DNA of 64,000 bases from Pseudomonas sp. R5-89-07 (GCF_003851685.1 NZ_CP027727.1:2294001-2358000), one strand, 5' to 3'. Shown: positions 7,937 through 16,374, counted from the first letter of the stretch. Notes: generated by a model from the sequence alone, not told the origin. Program-made: numbers and translations.

Positions 7937-9085
7937 ATGGTCGAGATTCAAACCTTTACCCGCCAGACACTGGACACGCTGTTGGCGCTGGCGGATCGCA
8001 CGAATCTGAGTGTCTACATGCCCGTTCAGCAAACGTTCCCCGAGCGCGCACAGAACCCGATTCGCTTGAAGAACCTGATCAAAGACCTGGAAGTCGGTTT
8101 GACGCAACAGTCACCCGAGGCCCAGACACTGCTGGCGCCGTTCCATGACCTGGTGGCGGACACGGAGTTCTGGAATAACTGCCCGCCCGCGCTCGCGATC
8201 TTTGGCGGCGCCGAACACTTCATGGTGGTGGGCTTGCATCAGCCGGTTCAAGAGATCGCCATGGTCAACCGTCACCCTTACCTGCGGCCGTTGCTGCGCC
8301 AGGCGCCGACCACCGAGCGCTACCAGGTGCTGTGTCTGACCCGCGACAGCGTGCAGGTGTTCGAGGGCACCGCACAGGTGCTGCAAGAGGTGCAGCTGCC
8401 GCAGGCGGTGCCCACTTCCCAGGCCCAGGCGCTGGGCGAGGAACTGACCCCTCGCAATCAGCAAGGCCACCCGGACGGGTTCAGCGGGGCGGGCGAGCGC
8501 GGCGACCCGATGATGCATGAGTCGGGCGGCGGCGGTAAGCAGGATGAAGTAAACCTGGACCGTGAGCGCTTTTTCCGTGCCGTCGACAAGGCGATTACCG
8601 AGCACTGTTCGCGGGTCTGCCAGTTACCCTTGGTGCTGGTGGCGCTGCCTGAGAACCAGGCCGTGTTTCGGTCGATCAGCCACAGCCCGTTCCTGCTGGC
8701 CGAAGGCGTGCGCATCGACCCCGCCACGCTCTCGTCGGCCCAGTTGGCACAAGCCTGCACAGACGTGCTGAGCCGGCGCCGTGACGAGGCATTGAATGCT
8801 GCGTTCGACCGCTTTGGTGTCGCGGCGGGGCAACGCCTTTGCGCGTCGCACCTGGCGGATATCGAACGCGCGGCACAGGAAGGCCGCGTGGGGTTGCTGC
8901 TGGTGGAAGCGGACGCCCATGCCGAAGTGGGGACCCAGGTGGTCCACGACCATGCGGTGAATGAGGATGCGGCGCTGGACGAGTTGATCCTGGCTGTTAT
9001 CCGCCAGGGCGGCGAGATCGTGGTGGTGCCCACCGAACGTTCGATGCCCACCGACAGCCGCGCGGCCGCCGTGTTGCGGTACTGA
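7937..9085 (+). CDS. baeRF family-3-like protein (archaeo-eukaryotic release-factor fold)
   Basis: A 382-residue protein that I recognise as resembling the bacterial archaeo-eukaryotic release factor family, type 3: the opening LADRTNLSVYMPV followed by QNPIRLKNLIKDL, the central YQVLCLTRDSVQVFEG strand pair and the eL30/eRF1-like tail ending EIVVVPTERSMP. The central insert (~residues 160-190, rich in Gly, Pro and charged residues) looks disordered. Such proteins have been predicted to act on ribosomes in rescue or quality control; there is little direct evidence. AAGGAG precedes ATG 7937 by 8 nt. It begins 60 bp after the ABC exporter and heads a run with the 97-residue protein and the metallo-hydrolase. 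Confidence 0.72.
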   Translation: MVEIQTFTRQTLDTLLALADRTNLSVYMPVQQTFPERAQNPIRLKNLIKDLEVGLTQQSPEAQTLLAPFHDLVADTEFWNNCPPALAIFGGAEHFMVVGLHQPVQEIAMVNRHPYLRPLLRQAPTTERYQVLCLTRDSVQVFEGTAQVLQEVQLPQAVPTSQAQALGEELTPRNQQGHPDGFSGAGERGDPMMHESGGGGKQDEVNLDRERFFRAVDKAITEHCSRVCQLPLVLVALPENQAVFRSISHSPFLLAEGVRIDPATLSSAQLAQACTDVLSRRRDEALNAAFDRFGVAAGQRLCASHLADIERAAQEGRVGLLLVEADAHAEVGTQVVHDHAVNEDAALDELILAVIRQGGEIVVVPTERSMPTDSRAAAVLRY

Positions 9086-9123
9086 GCCAGCCACAGGCAG
9101 TTCGACTCGACAGGAGCGCGACG

Positions 9124-9417
9124 ATGGTAAAAAGCCAAAAAGAGATGGAAATCCAGGCCTGGCACCTATTGCTCGAAGATGACAGCTACCGCCTGGACTG
9201 GCCCGACGACTTCTATCAGACGCTCATCAACCGTGCCGATGAGCTGGTGCTGCGTGAAGTCATCAGCCTTGAGGAATGGCAGCGGCTCAAGGACGCGGCG
9301 GACGCGGTCCATGCACAGACGCTGCGTCATCTCGCGGCGCTGCAGCGTGACCGTGTCGACACCGTGTCCATCGACCTGTGCATTGATGTCGCGCAGTCGC
9401 CGGCACCTTCGAAATAG
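9124..9417 (+). CDS. Small conserved-looking protein of unknown function
   Basis: A 97-residue acidic, probably all-alpha protein with no signal peptide or membrane segment. Residues 5-75 alternate acidic and hydrophobic positions (LLLEDDSYRLDWPDDFYQ, then a long helix), which suggests a helical bundle or partner-binding protein. CAGGAG lies 7 nt before ATG 9124. It sits between the baeRF-like gene (38 bp upstream) and the metallo-hydrolase (33 bp downstream) and is probably co-transcribed. I do not recognise a family. Confidence 0.7.
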   Translation: MVKSQKEMEIQAWHLLLEDDSYRLDWPDDFYQTLINRADELVLREVISLEEWQRLKDAADAVHAQTLRHLAALQRDRVDTVSIDLCIDVAQSPAPSK

Positions 9418-9450
9418 CCCGGCCGTCGGGCATCGATCAAGGAAGCTGCT

Positions 9451-10293
9451 ATGCGTGTGCACCATTTGAACTGTGGATGTATGTGCCCCCTCGGAGGGGC
9501 GTTGTTCGACGGCTACAGCCGTGGGTGGACGGCCTCGGTGGTGTGCCATTGTCTGCTGATCGAGACAGATGCCCATGGCCTGGTCCTGGTGGACACCGGG
9601 TTCGGCCAGCAGGATGTCGAGCACCCTGAACGCCTGAGCCGGTTTTTCAGAACGTTCAACAACATCCAGCTTGAGCATCGTTTCACCGCACTCGAGCAAT
9701 TGCGGCAGTTGGGGTTCAAGCCTGAGGACGTGCGTCACATCGTGCTGACGCACCTGGATTTTGATCACGCCGGCGGGCTGCAGGACTTTCCCAAGGCTCG
9801 GGTGCACGTCATGCACCAGGAGCTCAACCACGCAACGTTGGCCAGCGACTGGATCGAGCGACTGCGCTTCCTGCCCGCACAATGGCGGGACGTGGCGGAT
9901 TGGGAGCTGTACACCCCGGACGGCGATACCTGGTTCGGTTTCGATTCGGTGCGGGCGATGGTCGGCGCCGAGCAGGAAGACATTCTGCTGGTGCCACTTC
10001 GCGGGCATACGGCCGGCCATGCCGGCGTCGCTGTTCGCACCGCCACTGGCTGGAAGCTGCACGCCGGTGATGCGTACTTTCACCATGACGAAGTTCACTT
10101 GCCCAAGCGCCGCTGTCCGCCCGGCATGCGTTTCTACCAGAGCATGATGGACACCGACCGCCAGGCGCGTCTGCATAATCAACAACGGTTGCGCCAGTTG
10201 GTCGCAGAGAGCGGCAAGACGGTGACGGTATTCTGCAGCCATGACGCACGCGAACTGAAACAAGCGCTGAGTGCCGGCATTAATGAGCATTAA
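9451..10293 (+). CDS. Metallo-beta-lactamase-fold hydrolase
   Basis: A 280-residue MBL-fold hydrolase of the quorum-quenching-lactonase-like group. The metal motif reads HIVLTHLDFDHAGG (HxDxDH, compared with HxHxDH in AiiA), followed by a downstream LRGHTAGHAG His and GDAYFHHDEVH Asp/His. The N-terminus VHHLNCGCMCPLGG is typical of this subfamily. Activity on lactones or other esters is possible, but the substrate is not predictable. The change from His to Asp in the motif is shared by some subfamilies, so I do not read it as inactivation. It is the third gene of the baeRF-like run and ends 236 bp before the KGG gene. Confidence 0.85.
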   Translation: MRVHHLNCGCMCPLGGALFDGYSRGWTASVVCHCLLIETDAHGLVLVDTGFGQQDVEHPERLSRFFRTFNNIQLEHRFTALEQLRQLGFKPEDVRHIVLTHLDFDHAGGLQDFPKARVHVMHQELNHATLASDWIERLRFLPAQWRDVADWELYTPDGDTWFGFDSVRAMVGAEQEDILLVPLRGHTAGHAGVAVRTATGWKLHAGDAYFHHDEVHLPKRRCPPGMRFYQSMMDTDRQARLHNQQRLRQLVAESGKTVTVFCSHDARELKQALSAGINEH

Positions 10294-10301
10294 AGTATAA
10301 G

Positions 10302-10336
10302 GGCTACGGCCGCGCCGCGAGGTAAGTAACGTAGCC
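10302..10336 (+). terminator. Possible terminator after the hydrolase gene
   Basis: GGCTACG (10302-10308) pairs with CGTAGCC (10330-10336) across a 21-nt GC-rich loop, starting 8 nt after the stop codon. No U-tract follows, so this may be an RNA stabilising hairpin instead. The rest of 10337-10496 shows nothing I can assign. Confidence 0.35.
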
Positions 10337-10496
10337 GGCTATTAAGTTCAAGTTTGTGCGCGCAACAACAATACACGTCATTCTTAACGTAGAGAGCCCC
10401 GTTAAAAAGACGTGCGGCAGGAAGTGTAAGTTAGCGGTAGAAAGTCTGCGCTTGATCAGCGGCGTTCGCACACTGATCGGCGAGTGCCTGGTTTGA

Positions 10497-10517
10497 AGGG
10501 GCAGCGAGGCTGCCCCT
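10497..10517 (-). terminator. Hairpin terminator of the KGG-repeat gene
   Basis: AGGGGCAGC and GCTGCCCCT form a 9-bp stem with a 3-nt loop, 12 nt after the KGG stop. A comparable GC-rich hairpin follows the KGG gene at 26118. Confidence 0.55.
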
Positions 10518-10529
10518 CCCACGCATCAC

Positions 10530-10712
10530 TCAAGAACCCGATTTACGGCCGCCGCCGTGGCTGTGTTGACCGCCTTTACGGCCTGCCTCGGAGGCTTTTT
10601 CACGGTCATTGGCGAAATTTCCGCCTGACGCTTGGCCACCTTTCTTGCCTGCTTCGGATGCTTTTTCGCGATCGTTGGCAAAGTTACCTGGATTTTTATT
10701 ACCTGTGGTCAT
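10530..10712 (-). CDS. KGG-repeat stress protein (con-10/YciG family), copy 1
   Basis: A 60-residue hydrophilic protein with two repeats of the form GNFANDREKASEAGxKGG, the stress-induced KGG motif of YciG and fungal con-10. It ends with a His/Gly/Arg-rich tail and is probably intrinsically disordered. Family members accumulate in stationary phase or desiccation. CTGGAG precedes the ATG by 7 nt. The product differs at only three of 58 aligned positions from that of the gene at 26759-26935, and the upstream ~175 bp are also conserved. It is divergent from the small acidic protein and Mn catalase. Confidence 0.92.
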   Translation of the reverse strand: MTTGNKNPGNFANDREKASEAGKKGGQASGGNFANDREKASEAGRKGGQHSHGGGRKSGS

Positions 10713-10886
10713 GACAATTCTCCAGTCGCTCAGTTAGCGTTTCGTTAGTTGCCCGTTATGGCAACGGACACCTATTCCGATAGCGGCGCCATGAAAAATG
10801 TTTTATTGATTTTTATAAGCGGCGACGAGCGGTAGGTTTTCACTAAAAGTTGTACAAGAGCACGGTCATAACGCCGCTTCGTATAA
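10713..10886 (-). promoter_or_regulatory. Conserved leader of KGG copy 1
   Basis: Blocks at 10742-10782 (around GTTGCC...GGCAAC, which can form a small hairpin), 10822-10835, TTGTACAA at 10850-10857 and GCCGCTTCGTATAA at 10873-10886 all recur upstream of the KGG gene at 26759-26935 with almost the same spacing to the ATG. On the minus strand TTGTAC followed after 17 bp by TACCGC is a possible promoter, which would give a ~100-nt 5' UTR. Confidence 0.5.
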
Positions 10887-11007
10887 GTTTTCAGTCGCTG
10901 ATTCGATAGTGGATAAGTTCATCCGCGCCACTCGTCTTTTTCGTCGCACTTGGAAAACAGCGACGGTTCCAACGAAGTTCCTATCCTGTGCACGGGAGAC
11001 TGCTGCG

Positions 11008-11229
11008 ATGAACCATGACCCCTCCAACACCCAGAACCAGCCACTCGACAATCCCAATGACGACGGTTTCGTGATCGGTACCGCCGGACGTGACGAAGAC
11101 CCCAATGCGACCACCGACTGGAACCACCCCGACACCCATGCGGATGGCGCTGTGGCCACCCCCGTGCCGCCTAACGGTACGCCAGAAATCGATGCCGTTC
11201 CCGATCGGGATGATGCGGCTGCTGACTGA
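11008..11229 (+). CDS. Small acidic hydrophilic protein
   Basis: A 73-residue, strongly acidic protein (many Asp, Asn, Pro, Thr; no Cys) that is likely disordered. A longer frame opens at 10909, but CGGGAG just before ATG 11008 and the change in composition favour the shorter form. It lies divergent to the KGG gene and upstream of the Mn catalase, so it may belong to the same stress set. I do not recognise a family. Confidence 0.62.
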   Translation: MNHDPSNTQNQPLDNPNDDGFVIGTAGRDEDPNATTDWNHPDTHADGAVATPVPPNGTPEIDAVPDRDDAAAD

Positions 11230-11395
11230 GCGAAACGCCCCTGGCGCGCCGCTTCGCTTGCTATGCGGTGCGTAACCGCTGGTCGTGATGCGTGGATTTT
11301 TTTGAAATTTTTCAATCACCGTCCGCTTCACATTAAGGGTAGGCGCGCACTCCAAGATGCCGCCCCTTTTTAAGAAAGCCCGAGGAGATTTGTTC

Positions 11396-12280
11396 ATGTT
11401 TCTACATAACAAGCGACTTCAATACACCGTACGTGTCGCCGAGCCCAATCCGGGCCTGGCGAATCTTTTGCTCGAACAGTTTGGCGGCGCTCAAGGCGAG
11501 TTGGCGGCCGCGTCGCGCTATTTCACTCAAGCCTTGGCTGAAGACGACCCAGGCCGCAAAGACCTGTTGATGGACATCGCCACCGAAGAACTCAGCCATC
11601 TGGAGATCGTTGGCTCGATCATCGTGATGCTCAACAAGGGCGCCAAGGGGCGAATGGCCGAAGGCGTGGAGGAAGAGGGCGAGCTGTATCGCTCACTCAA
11701 CGGCGCTGGCAATGACTCCCATATCACCAGCCTGTTGTACGGCGCGGGGGCACCGTTGATCAACTCTGCCGGGGTGCCGTGGACAGCGGCGTACATCGAC
11801 ACCATTGGTGAGCCCACCGCCGATATGCGCTCCAATATCGCGGCCGAAGCGCGCGCCAAGATCGTCTATGAGCGGCTGATGAACGTCACCGACGATCCCG
11901 GTGTGAAGGATGCCCTGGGTTTCCTGATGACCCGGGAAATCGCGCATCAGATTTCCTTTGAAAAGGCGCTGCATTCCATTCAACCGAATTTCCCTCAAGG
12001 CAAGCTGCCGGGCAAACCGGAGTTCACCCAGGTGTACTACAACATGTCCCAGGGCGAGGGAAATATGCGCGGCCCCTGGAACCAGGGCGAGGAATGGGAG
12101 TTCGTGGAGAATCCGCAACCTGCGGTCGATGGCGGTGATGGCATGGCCAGCGTGCAGTTGGACGCTGACGACGAAGCGCTGCTGAGCGCGATGAAAATCC
12201 GCACGCTTTCCGACCCAACCAGCGACCCGACCACCGGTGCCGACCTGGGCGCGGGCCTTCAGCCCAAGCCTGATCTTTGA
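11396..12280 (+). CDS. Manganese catalase
   Basis: Dimanganese, haem-free catalase that dismutates H2O2 in the cytoplasm. The 294-residue protein carries the ferritin-like four-helix core, with ligand motifs EELSHLEIV near residue 65 and the later EARAKIVYERL / TREIAHQISFEKAL segments supplying Glu and His ligands. ATG 11396 (MFLHNKRLQ) follows GAGGAG with 8-nt spacing; the frame extends upstream to 11357 without a ribosome binding site. The C-terminal ~45 residues are acidic and probably flexible. It precedes the DUF892 gene, with a strong hairpin between them, as in KatN/YciF-type stress clusters that depend on RpoS in enterobacteria. Confidence 0.95.
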   Translation: MFLHNKRLQYTVRVAEPNPGLANLLLEQFGGAQGELAAASRYFTQALAEDDPGRKDLLMDIATEELSHLEIVGSIIVMLNKGAKGRMAEGVEEEGELYRSLNGAGNDSHITSLLYGAGAPLINSAGVPWTAAYIDTIGEPTADMRSNIAAEARAKIVYERLMNVTDDPGVKDALGFLMTREIAHQISFEKALHSIQPNFPQGKLPGKPEFTQVYYNMSQGEGNMRGPWNQGEEWEFVENPQPAVDGGDGMASVQLDADDEALLSAMKIRTLSDPTSDPTTGADLGAGLQPKPDL

Positions 12281-12288
12281 TTGGCGGC

Positions 12289-12314
12289 AACCGCACGCTC
12301 AAGGGCGTGCGGTT
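12289..12314 (+). terminator. Intercistronic hairpin catalase / DUF892
   Basis: AACCGCACGC pairs perfectly with GCGTGCGGTT over a 6-nt loop, 8 nt after the catalase stop, followed by CCATTT. It can act as a partial terminator or stabilise the upstream message. Confidence 0.55.
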
Positions 12315-12344
12315 CCATTTACTGGCTTGAAGAGGAGTAACGAC

Positions 12345-12854
12345 ATGGCGACCCCACAGGAAAACGTGCTCGACTGGCTACGTGATGCCCATGCAATGGA
12401 GCAACAGGCCGAAAAAATGCTCAAGGCGCAATCCGAGCGGCTGGAGCATTACCCGCAACTCAAGGCCCGGATCGACCAGCATATTCAGGAAACCCTTGGC
12501 CAGCAGGCGCTCATTGACGAATGCCTGACGCGCCTGGGCGGCAGTTCCTCGACCCTGAAAGACATCGGCGGCAAGTTGATGGCGTTCGGCCAGGCGGTGG
12601 GTGGCTCACTGATGAGCGACGAGGTGATCAAGGGCGCGATGGCAGGCTATGTCTTCGAAAACATGGAGGTGGCCAGCTACACGGTGCTCATCGCGGCTGC
12701 GCAAGCGGCGGGCGACACCGAGACACAAGCGGCGTGCGAGAAAATCCTGCCCCAGGAAATCGCCATGGCCGAGTGGCTGCTCGAGCATTTGCCGCAGCTC
12801 ACCCAGGCGTTTCTGGAGCGCTCTGCGGCGCCCGACACCGAGGCCAAGCGCTGA
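12345..12854 (+). CDS. YciF-like ferritin-superfamily protein (DUF892)
   Basis: A 169-residue ferritin-like protein of the YciE/YciF family. Helices include WLRDAHAMEQQAEKML (with a metal-type Glu) and KGAMAGYVFENMEVASY; the second pair of helices holds further Glu residues. Such proteins bind a di-iron centre and are induced by osmotic or general stress, but their reaction is unclear. ATG 12345 has GAGGAG 7 nt upstream. It is downstream of Mn catalase and near the KGG gene, reproducing the yciGFE-katN type association. Confidence 0.92.
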   Translation: MATPQENVLDWLRDAHAMEQQAEKMLKAQSERLEHYPQLKARIDQHIQETLGQQALIDECLTRLGGSSSTLKDIGGKLMAFGQAVGGSLMSDEVIKGAMAGYVFENMEVASYTVLIAAAQAAGDTETQAACEKILPQEIAMAEWLLEHLPQLTQAFLERSAAPDTEAKR

Positions 12855-12861
12855 TGCTTTG

Positions 12862-12884
12862 CGCGGCGCCCCTGCGGCGCCGCG
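12862..12884 (+). terminator. Terminator-like hairpin after DUF892 gene
   Basis: CGCGGCGCC and GGCGCCGCG form a 9-bp GC-only stem with a 5-nt loop, 8 nt after the stop. No U-tract follows. Confidence 0.45.
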
Positions 12885-12961
12885 TATGATTTAGCGCCAG
12901 CTCGCACTCCGCTGCGTTTTCACGGTCAATGGAACACACGCCACTTATCTGGAGGTGAACC

Positions 12962-14566
12962 TTGGCAACCAAGAAAAAGCCCCTGGTCGGCAGTGACGAC
13001 TTGCCGGTGCTTTCTTCAAACCGCAGGGATCTGTTCTTCGCGGCCATGCAAGCCAGCCACAGCGCGATGATCGTCACCGCCCCGGCGCAGCCCGACAATC
13101 CGATCATCTTCGCCAATCCGGCGTTCCTGACCCTGACCGGGTATGAGCACGACGAGGTTATCGGACGCAATTGCAGGTTCCTGCAAGGGCCGGAAACCGA
13201 CAAGAATACCTTGAGGCAGGTGCAGCGTGCGGTTGAGCGACACCATGAAGTCTGTGTCGAGGTGCTTAATTACCGCAAGGACGGCTCGACCTTTTGGAAT
13301 GAAGTGTTCCTCTCTCCGTTGTTCAACGAGCGCGGGCAACTGGTGTATTTTTTCGCCTCCCAACTGGACGTGAGCCGGCGTCACGATGCGGAATTGCGTG
13401 TGCGCCGCGCACAAGACCTGGAAGCGCTGGGGCAACTGACGGGTGGCATTGCCCATGACTTCAATAACTTGCTGCAAGTGATGGTCGGGTATCTGGAACT
13501 GATCCAGCAGAGCGCCAAGCGCCCCGGCAGCGACCCGCAGCGCATTTTCAACAGTGCCAGTCGTGCCCGCGCTGCCGCTGAGAAAGCTCAAAGCCTGACC
13601 CAACAATTGCTGGCGTTCTCGCGCAAGCAGCGGCTCGACAGCCGGGTGATCAACCTGAACACCTTGCTGAGTCGTCCCGACCTGACGGGCGTACTGCACG
13701 ATGTCGACCTGCATGTGGAACTCGCCGACGACCTGTGGAACTGCCGCATCGACCCTACCCAGGCGGAGCTGGCGGTGCGGCACCTGCTATCGAATGCCCA
13801 GGATGCCTTGGAAGGGCGCACGGGTCCGACAGTGGCGATCAAAACCACCAACGTTCAGGTGCCCGGCGGGGCTGGGGCTGAACGCGATGGCCTGGCTGAG
13901 GGCCGCTACGTCAGTGTTTCGGTCTCGGACAATGGCAGCGGCATTGCCGAGAGTATTCAGGAAAAAGTCATGCAACCGTTCTTCACCACCAAGGAAGAAG
14001 GGAAGGGCTCAGGCCTGGGGCTGTCGATGGTGTATGGCTTCGTCAAACAATCGGGCGGTACGGCCCGCATCCATTCCTATCCCGGCATCGGAACCACGAT
14101 ACGCCTTTACTTTGCGGCCGATGATAGCCAGCTCTGGGTCGAGCAACCCGCCGCCGCCACCTCACTGCAGGGCCACGAGAAAATCCTGATCGTGGAGGAC
14201 CGGCCCGAAGTGGCCGAGTTGGCGCAAGTGATTCTTTCCGACTACGGGTACCAGACCGGCATCGCGCACAACGCCGCCGAGGCCTTGAACATGCTCAAGA
14301 GCAACGCGTACGACTTGGTGTTCAGTGACTTGATCATGCCGGGCGCGATGAATGGTGCGGCACTCGCCCGTGAAGTGTCGCGCTTGTACCCGCGCATCAA
14401 GGTGTTGCTGACGACTGGCTACGCGAAAGACGCATTGGCCCGCGCGGATATACCGGTGGATGAATTCGAGCTGATTCAGAAGCCTTACCAATCCACTGAC
14501 CTGCCCCGCAAAGTCCGCGCTGTGCTCGACGCCGCACCTGCGGTGCCTGACAGCCGAGATGCCTAA
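12962..14566 (+). CDS. LOV-domain hybrid histidine kinase with receiver
   Basis: A 534-residue blue-light receptor kinase, the same length as LOV-HK of P. syringae. The LOV domain (~25-140) has the flavin-adduct motif GRNCRFLQ with Cys71. The HisKA helix GGIAHDFNNLLQ places phospho-His at 165. The HATPase has SDNGSGIA and GSGLGLSM boxes. The C-terminal receiver has phospho-Asp456 in VFSDLIMPG. No membrane segment is seen, so it is cytosolic. Translation starts at TTG 12962, six nt after TGGAGG; no ATG with a ribosome binding site is near. The gene stands alone, with no phytochrome beside it, and its 3' end overlaps the convergent cyoE by 4 nt. Confidence 0.93.
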   Translation: MATKKKPLVGSDDLPVLSSNRRDLFFAAMQASHSAMIVTAPAQPDNPIIFANPAFLTLTGYEHDEVIGRNCRFLQGPETDKNTLRQVQRAVERHHEVCVEVLNYRKDGSTFWNEVFLSPLFNERGQLVYFFASQLDVSRRHDAELRVRRAQDLEALGQLTGGIAHDFNNLLQVMVGYLELIQQSAKRPGSDPQRIFNSASRARAAAEKAQSLTQQLLAFSRKQRLDSRVINLNTLLSRPDLTGVLHDVDLHVELADDLWNCRIDPTQAELAVRHLLSNAQDALEGRTGPTVAIKTTNVQVPGGAGAERDGLAEGRYVSVSVSDNGSGIAESIQEKVMQPFFTTKEEGKGSGLGLSMVYGFVKQSGGTARIHSYPGIGTTIRLYFAADDSQLWVEQPAAATSLQGHEKILIVEDRPEVAELAQVILSDYGYQTGIAHNAAEALNMLKSNAYDLVFSDLIMPGAMNGAALAREVSRLYPRIKVLLTTGYAKDALARADIPVDEFELIQKPYQSTDLPRKVRAVLDAAPAVPDSRDA

Positions 14567-15459
14567 CCGAGGACAGCCAACGACAGGTTGAGCGCCAGCA
14601 CCAGGACAATCGAGAATCCAAACACCTTGCGCGCCCAGCTCCGTGGATCCGTCAGGCGCGCAGAGCTGGCCGCGAGCGTCATCCAATAACCGCAGCACCC
14701 AAGCATCAACGCAAAATACCCGGCGTTCATCTGCGCAACCACGCCCAGCACCATCGTGCTGGCGAGGAACGCCAGGATGTACGCATGTATCTGCCGGTGG
14801 GCTTCGGGCAGGCTCAGCAGCGGCAGGCGCGCGGCACGGAAATCCTCGCGACGCATCACGGTAATGGCGTGCGAGTGAGGCATCTGCCAACAGCAGAACA
14901 CCACCATCAGCAGCAGCGCCGTGGCGTCGAACCTGCCGGATACCGCGCAGTACCCGATCACCGGCGGCATCGCCCCGGACAGGCTGCCGATCAAAGTTGC
15001 CCAGTGCGAGCGCCGCTTCAGCCAGACGGTGTAAATTCCCGCATAGATCACCAGCCCCAACAGTGCCAGCAGGCAGGTCAGCCCATTGCTGCCGACCCAC
15101 AGCAAACCGAAACCGGCGACACCCAGGGCGATGGCGTAGCTTGCGGCCGTGGGCACTGCAATGGTTCGCAGGGCCAACGCACGGTGACAGGTACGCACCA
15201 TGCGCCGGTCGATATCGCGGTCGACACAGTTGTTGATGACACAGCCGCAACCGATCACCAGTGCGGTGCCGAGCAGAGTGGCCAGCAGGTGCGCGGGGTC
15301 CGCCAGATGGCCGCTGCCCGCCAGGAAGTAGCCCCCCAGCACCGAGGCGAGATTGCCGAAAATAATCCCCGGCTTGGTCAGTTGCAGCGCGGCATTTAAC
15401 AGCCCGAGCCAGTGTTTCAGTGCGCCAGCATATTGTGGTGAATACTGCCCATGATCCAT
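14563..15459 (-). CDS. cyoE: Haem o synthase (protohaem IX farnesyltransferase)
   Basis: Membrane prenyltransferase that adds farnesyl to haem b to make haem o for the bo3 oxidase. The 298-residue frame contains the prenyl-diphosphate site NNCVDRDIDRRMVRT and about eight hydrophobic segments; LVGSLSGAMPPVIGYC-type loop is present as TLIGSLSGAMPP. The ATG at 15459 overlaps cyoD by 43 nt; a CTG at 15420 inside the cyoD stop (LKHWLGLLNAAL...) would give a length closer to other CyoE proteins, so the start is uncertain. The sequence seems divergent from the usual Pseudomonas CyoE. Last gene of the cyo operon. Confidence 0.92.
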   Translation of the reverse strand: MDHGQYSPQYAGALKHWLGLLNAALQLTKPGIIFGNLASVLGGYFLAGSGHLADPAHLLATLLGTALVIGCGCVINNCVDRDIDRRMVRTCHRALALRTIAVPTAASYAIALGVAGFGLLWVGSNGLTCLLALLGLVIYAGIYTVWLKRRSHWATLIGSLSGAMPPVIGYCAVSGRFDATALLLMVVFCCWQMPHSHAITVMRREDFRAARLPLLSLPEAHRQIHAYILAFLASTMVLGVVAQMNAGYFALMLGCCGYWMTLAASSARLTDPRSWARKVFGFSIVLVLALNLSLAVLG

Positions 15460-15755
15460 AGCGAAAGCCCTACCAGCAGAAGAATGATGACCGCCGAAAA
15501 AATCAGCGCAATCAGGTTCCAGCGTTGTTCCTCGGCGGTATCCAGGTGCAGGAAGAACTTCAGGTGGACCACGATCTGAATCGCGCCCAGTGCCACCACC
15601 AGCCAGGCGGTGGTGGTGCGCGGCAGTGACGGGAACATCACCATGGCAAAAGGGATCACGGTGAGCACTACCGACACCAGGAAGCCGACCAGATAGGAAC
15701 GGCTGCTGCCATGGCTGCTGCCCGCGCTGCTGTGAACCGAACTTTGCTTGTACAT
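15417..15755 (-). CDS. cyoD: Cytochrome o ubiquinol oxidase subunit IV
   Basis: A 112-residue subunit with three transmembrane helices (residues ~20-42, 48-70, 82-104) and the family motif HLKFFLHLD. It assists assembly of the CuB/haem centre in subunit I. The Ser/His-rich N-terminus is hydrophilic and faces the cytoplasm in related proteins. It begins 1 nt after cyoC and overlaps cyoE. Confidence 0.93.
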   Translation of the reverse strand: MYKQSSVHSSAGSSHGSSRSYLVGFLVSVVLTVIPFAMVMFPSLPRTTTAWLVVALGAIQIVVHLKFFLHLDTAEEQRWNLIALIFSAVIILLLVGLSLWIMGSIHHNMLAH

Positions 15756-15756
15756 G

Positions 15757-16371
15757 TCACACCACCCCCAACAGATAGATCACGGTAAAGACGCAGATCC
15801 ACACCACGTCCAAAAAGTGCCAGAACAGGCTCAGGCAGCTGAGCCGCGTGGCGTTGGTGCTGGTCAGGCCGCGTTGCTTTACCTGGACCATCAGCACCGC
15901 CATCCACACAAGGCCCGTCAACACGTGCGCGCCGTGGGTGCCGACCAGGGTGAAGAACGCGGTCAGAAAACCACTGCGCTCCGGCCCGTAGCCTTCAGCG
16001 ATCAAGTGATGGAATTCATTGATTTCCATCGCGATAAACCCGGCGCCGAGCACGAACGTAAGCCCCAGCCAGCGCAGCACCTGGGACTGCTCGCCACGGT
16101 TCATCGCCAGCATCGCGTAGCCGTAGGTGATGCTGCTCAACAGCAGCAGCATGGTTTCAGCCAGCACATAAGGCAGTTCGAAGATATCCGCCGTGGAGGG
16201 GCCGCCCGCCACGCTGTCGCGCAGTACCGCATAGCCGGCGAACAGCGTCGCGAACAGGATGCAGTCGGTCATCAGGTAGATCCAGAACCCGAACAGGCTC
16301 AGGGAACCGGCGTCTTCATGCCCTTGTTCATGGGTGTGGGCGATGTCTTTTTCGATAACGATATTGGACAT
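15757..16371 (-). CDS. cyoC: Cytochrome o ubiquinol oxidase subunit III
   Basis: A 204-residue haem-copper oxidase subunit III with five transmembrane segments. Recognisable blocks are [24 protein letters not shown] near residues 26-48 and [14 protein letters not shown] near 139, including the conserved Glu and His of the family. It lacks cofactors and stabilises subunit I. It lies 3 nt after cyoB in a tightly packed operon. Confidence 0.95.
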   Translation of the reverse strand: MSNIVIEKDIAHTHEQGHEDAGSLSLFGFWIYLMTDCILFATLFAGYAVLRDSVAGGPSTADIFELPYVLAETMLLLLSSITYGYAMLAMNRGEQSQVLRWLGLTFVLGAGFIAMEINEFHHLIAEGYGPERSGFLTAFFTLVGTHGAHVLTGLVWMAVLMVQVKQRGLTSTNATRLSCLSLFWHFLDVVWICVFTVIYLLGVV

Positions 16372-16374
16372 GGG

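Noticed and set aside
10304..10522. 72-codon minus-strand frame downstream of the KGG gene
   Set aside because: It would include the terminator hairpin at 10497-10517 and shows no protein-like pattern.
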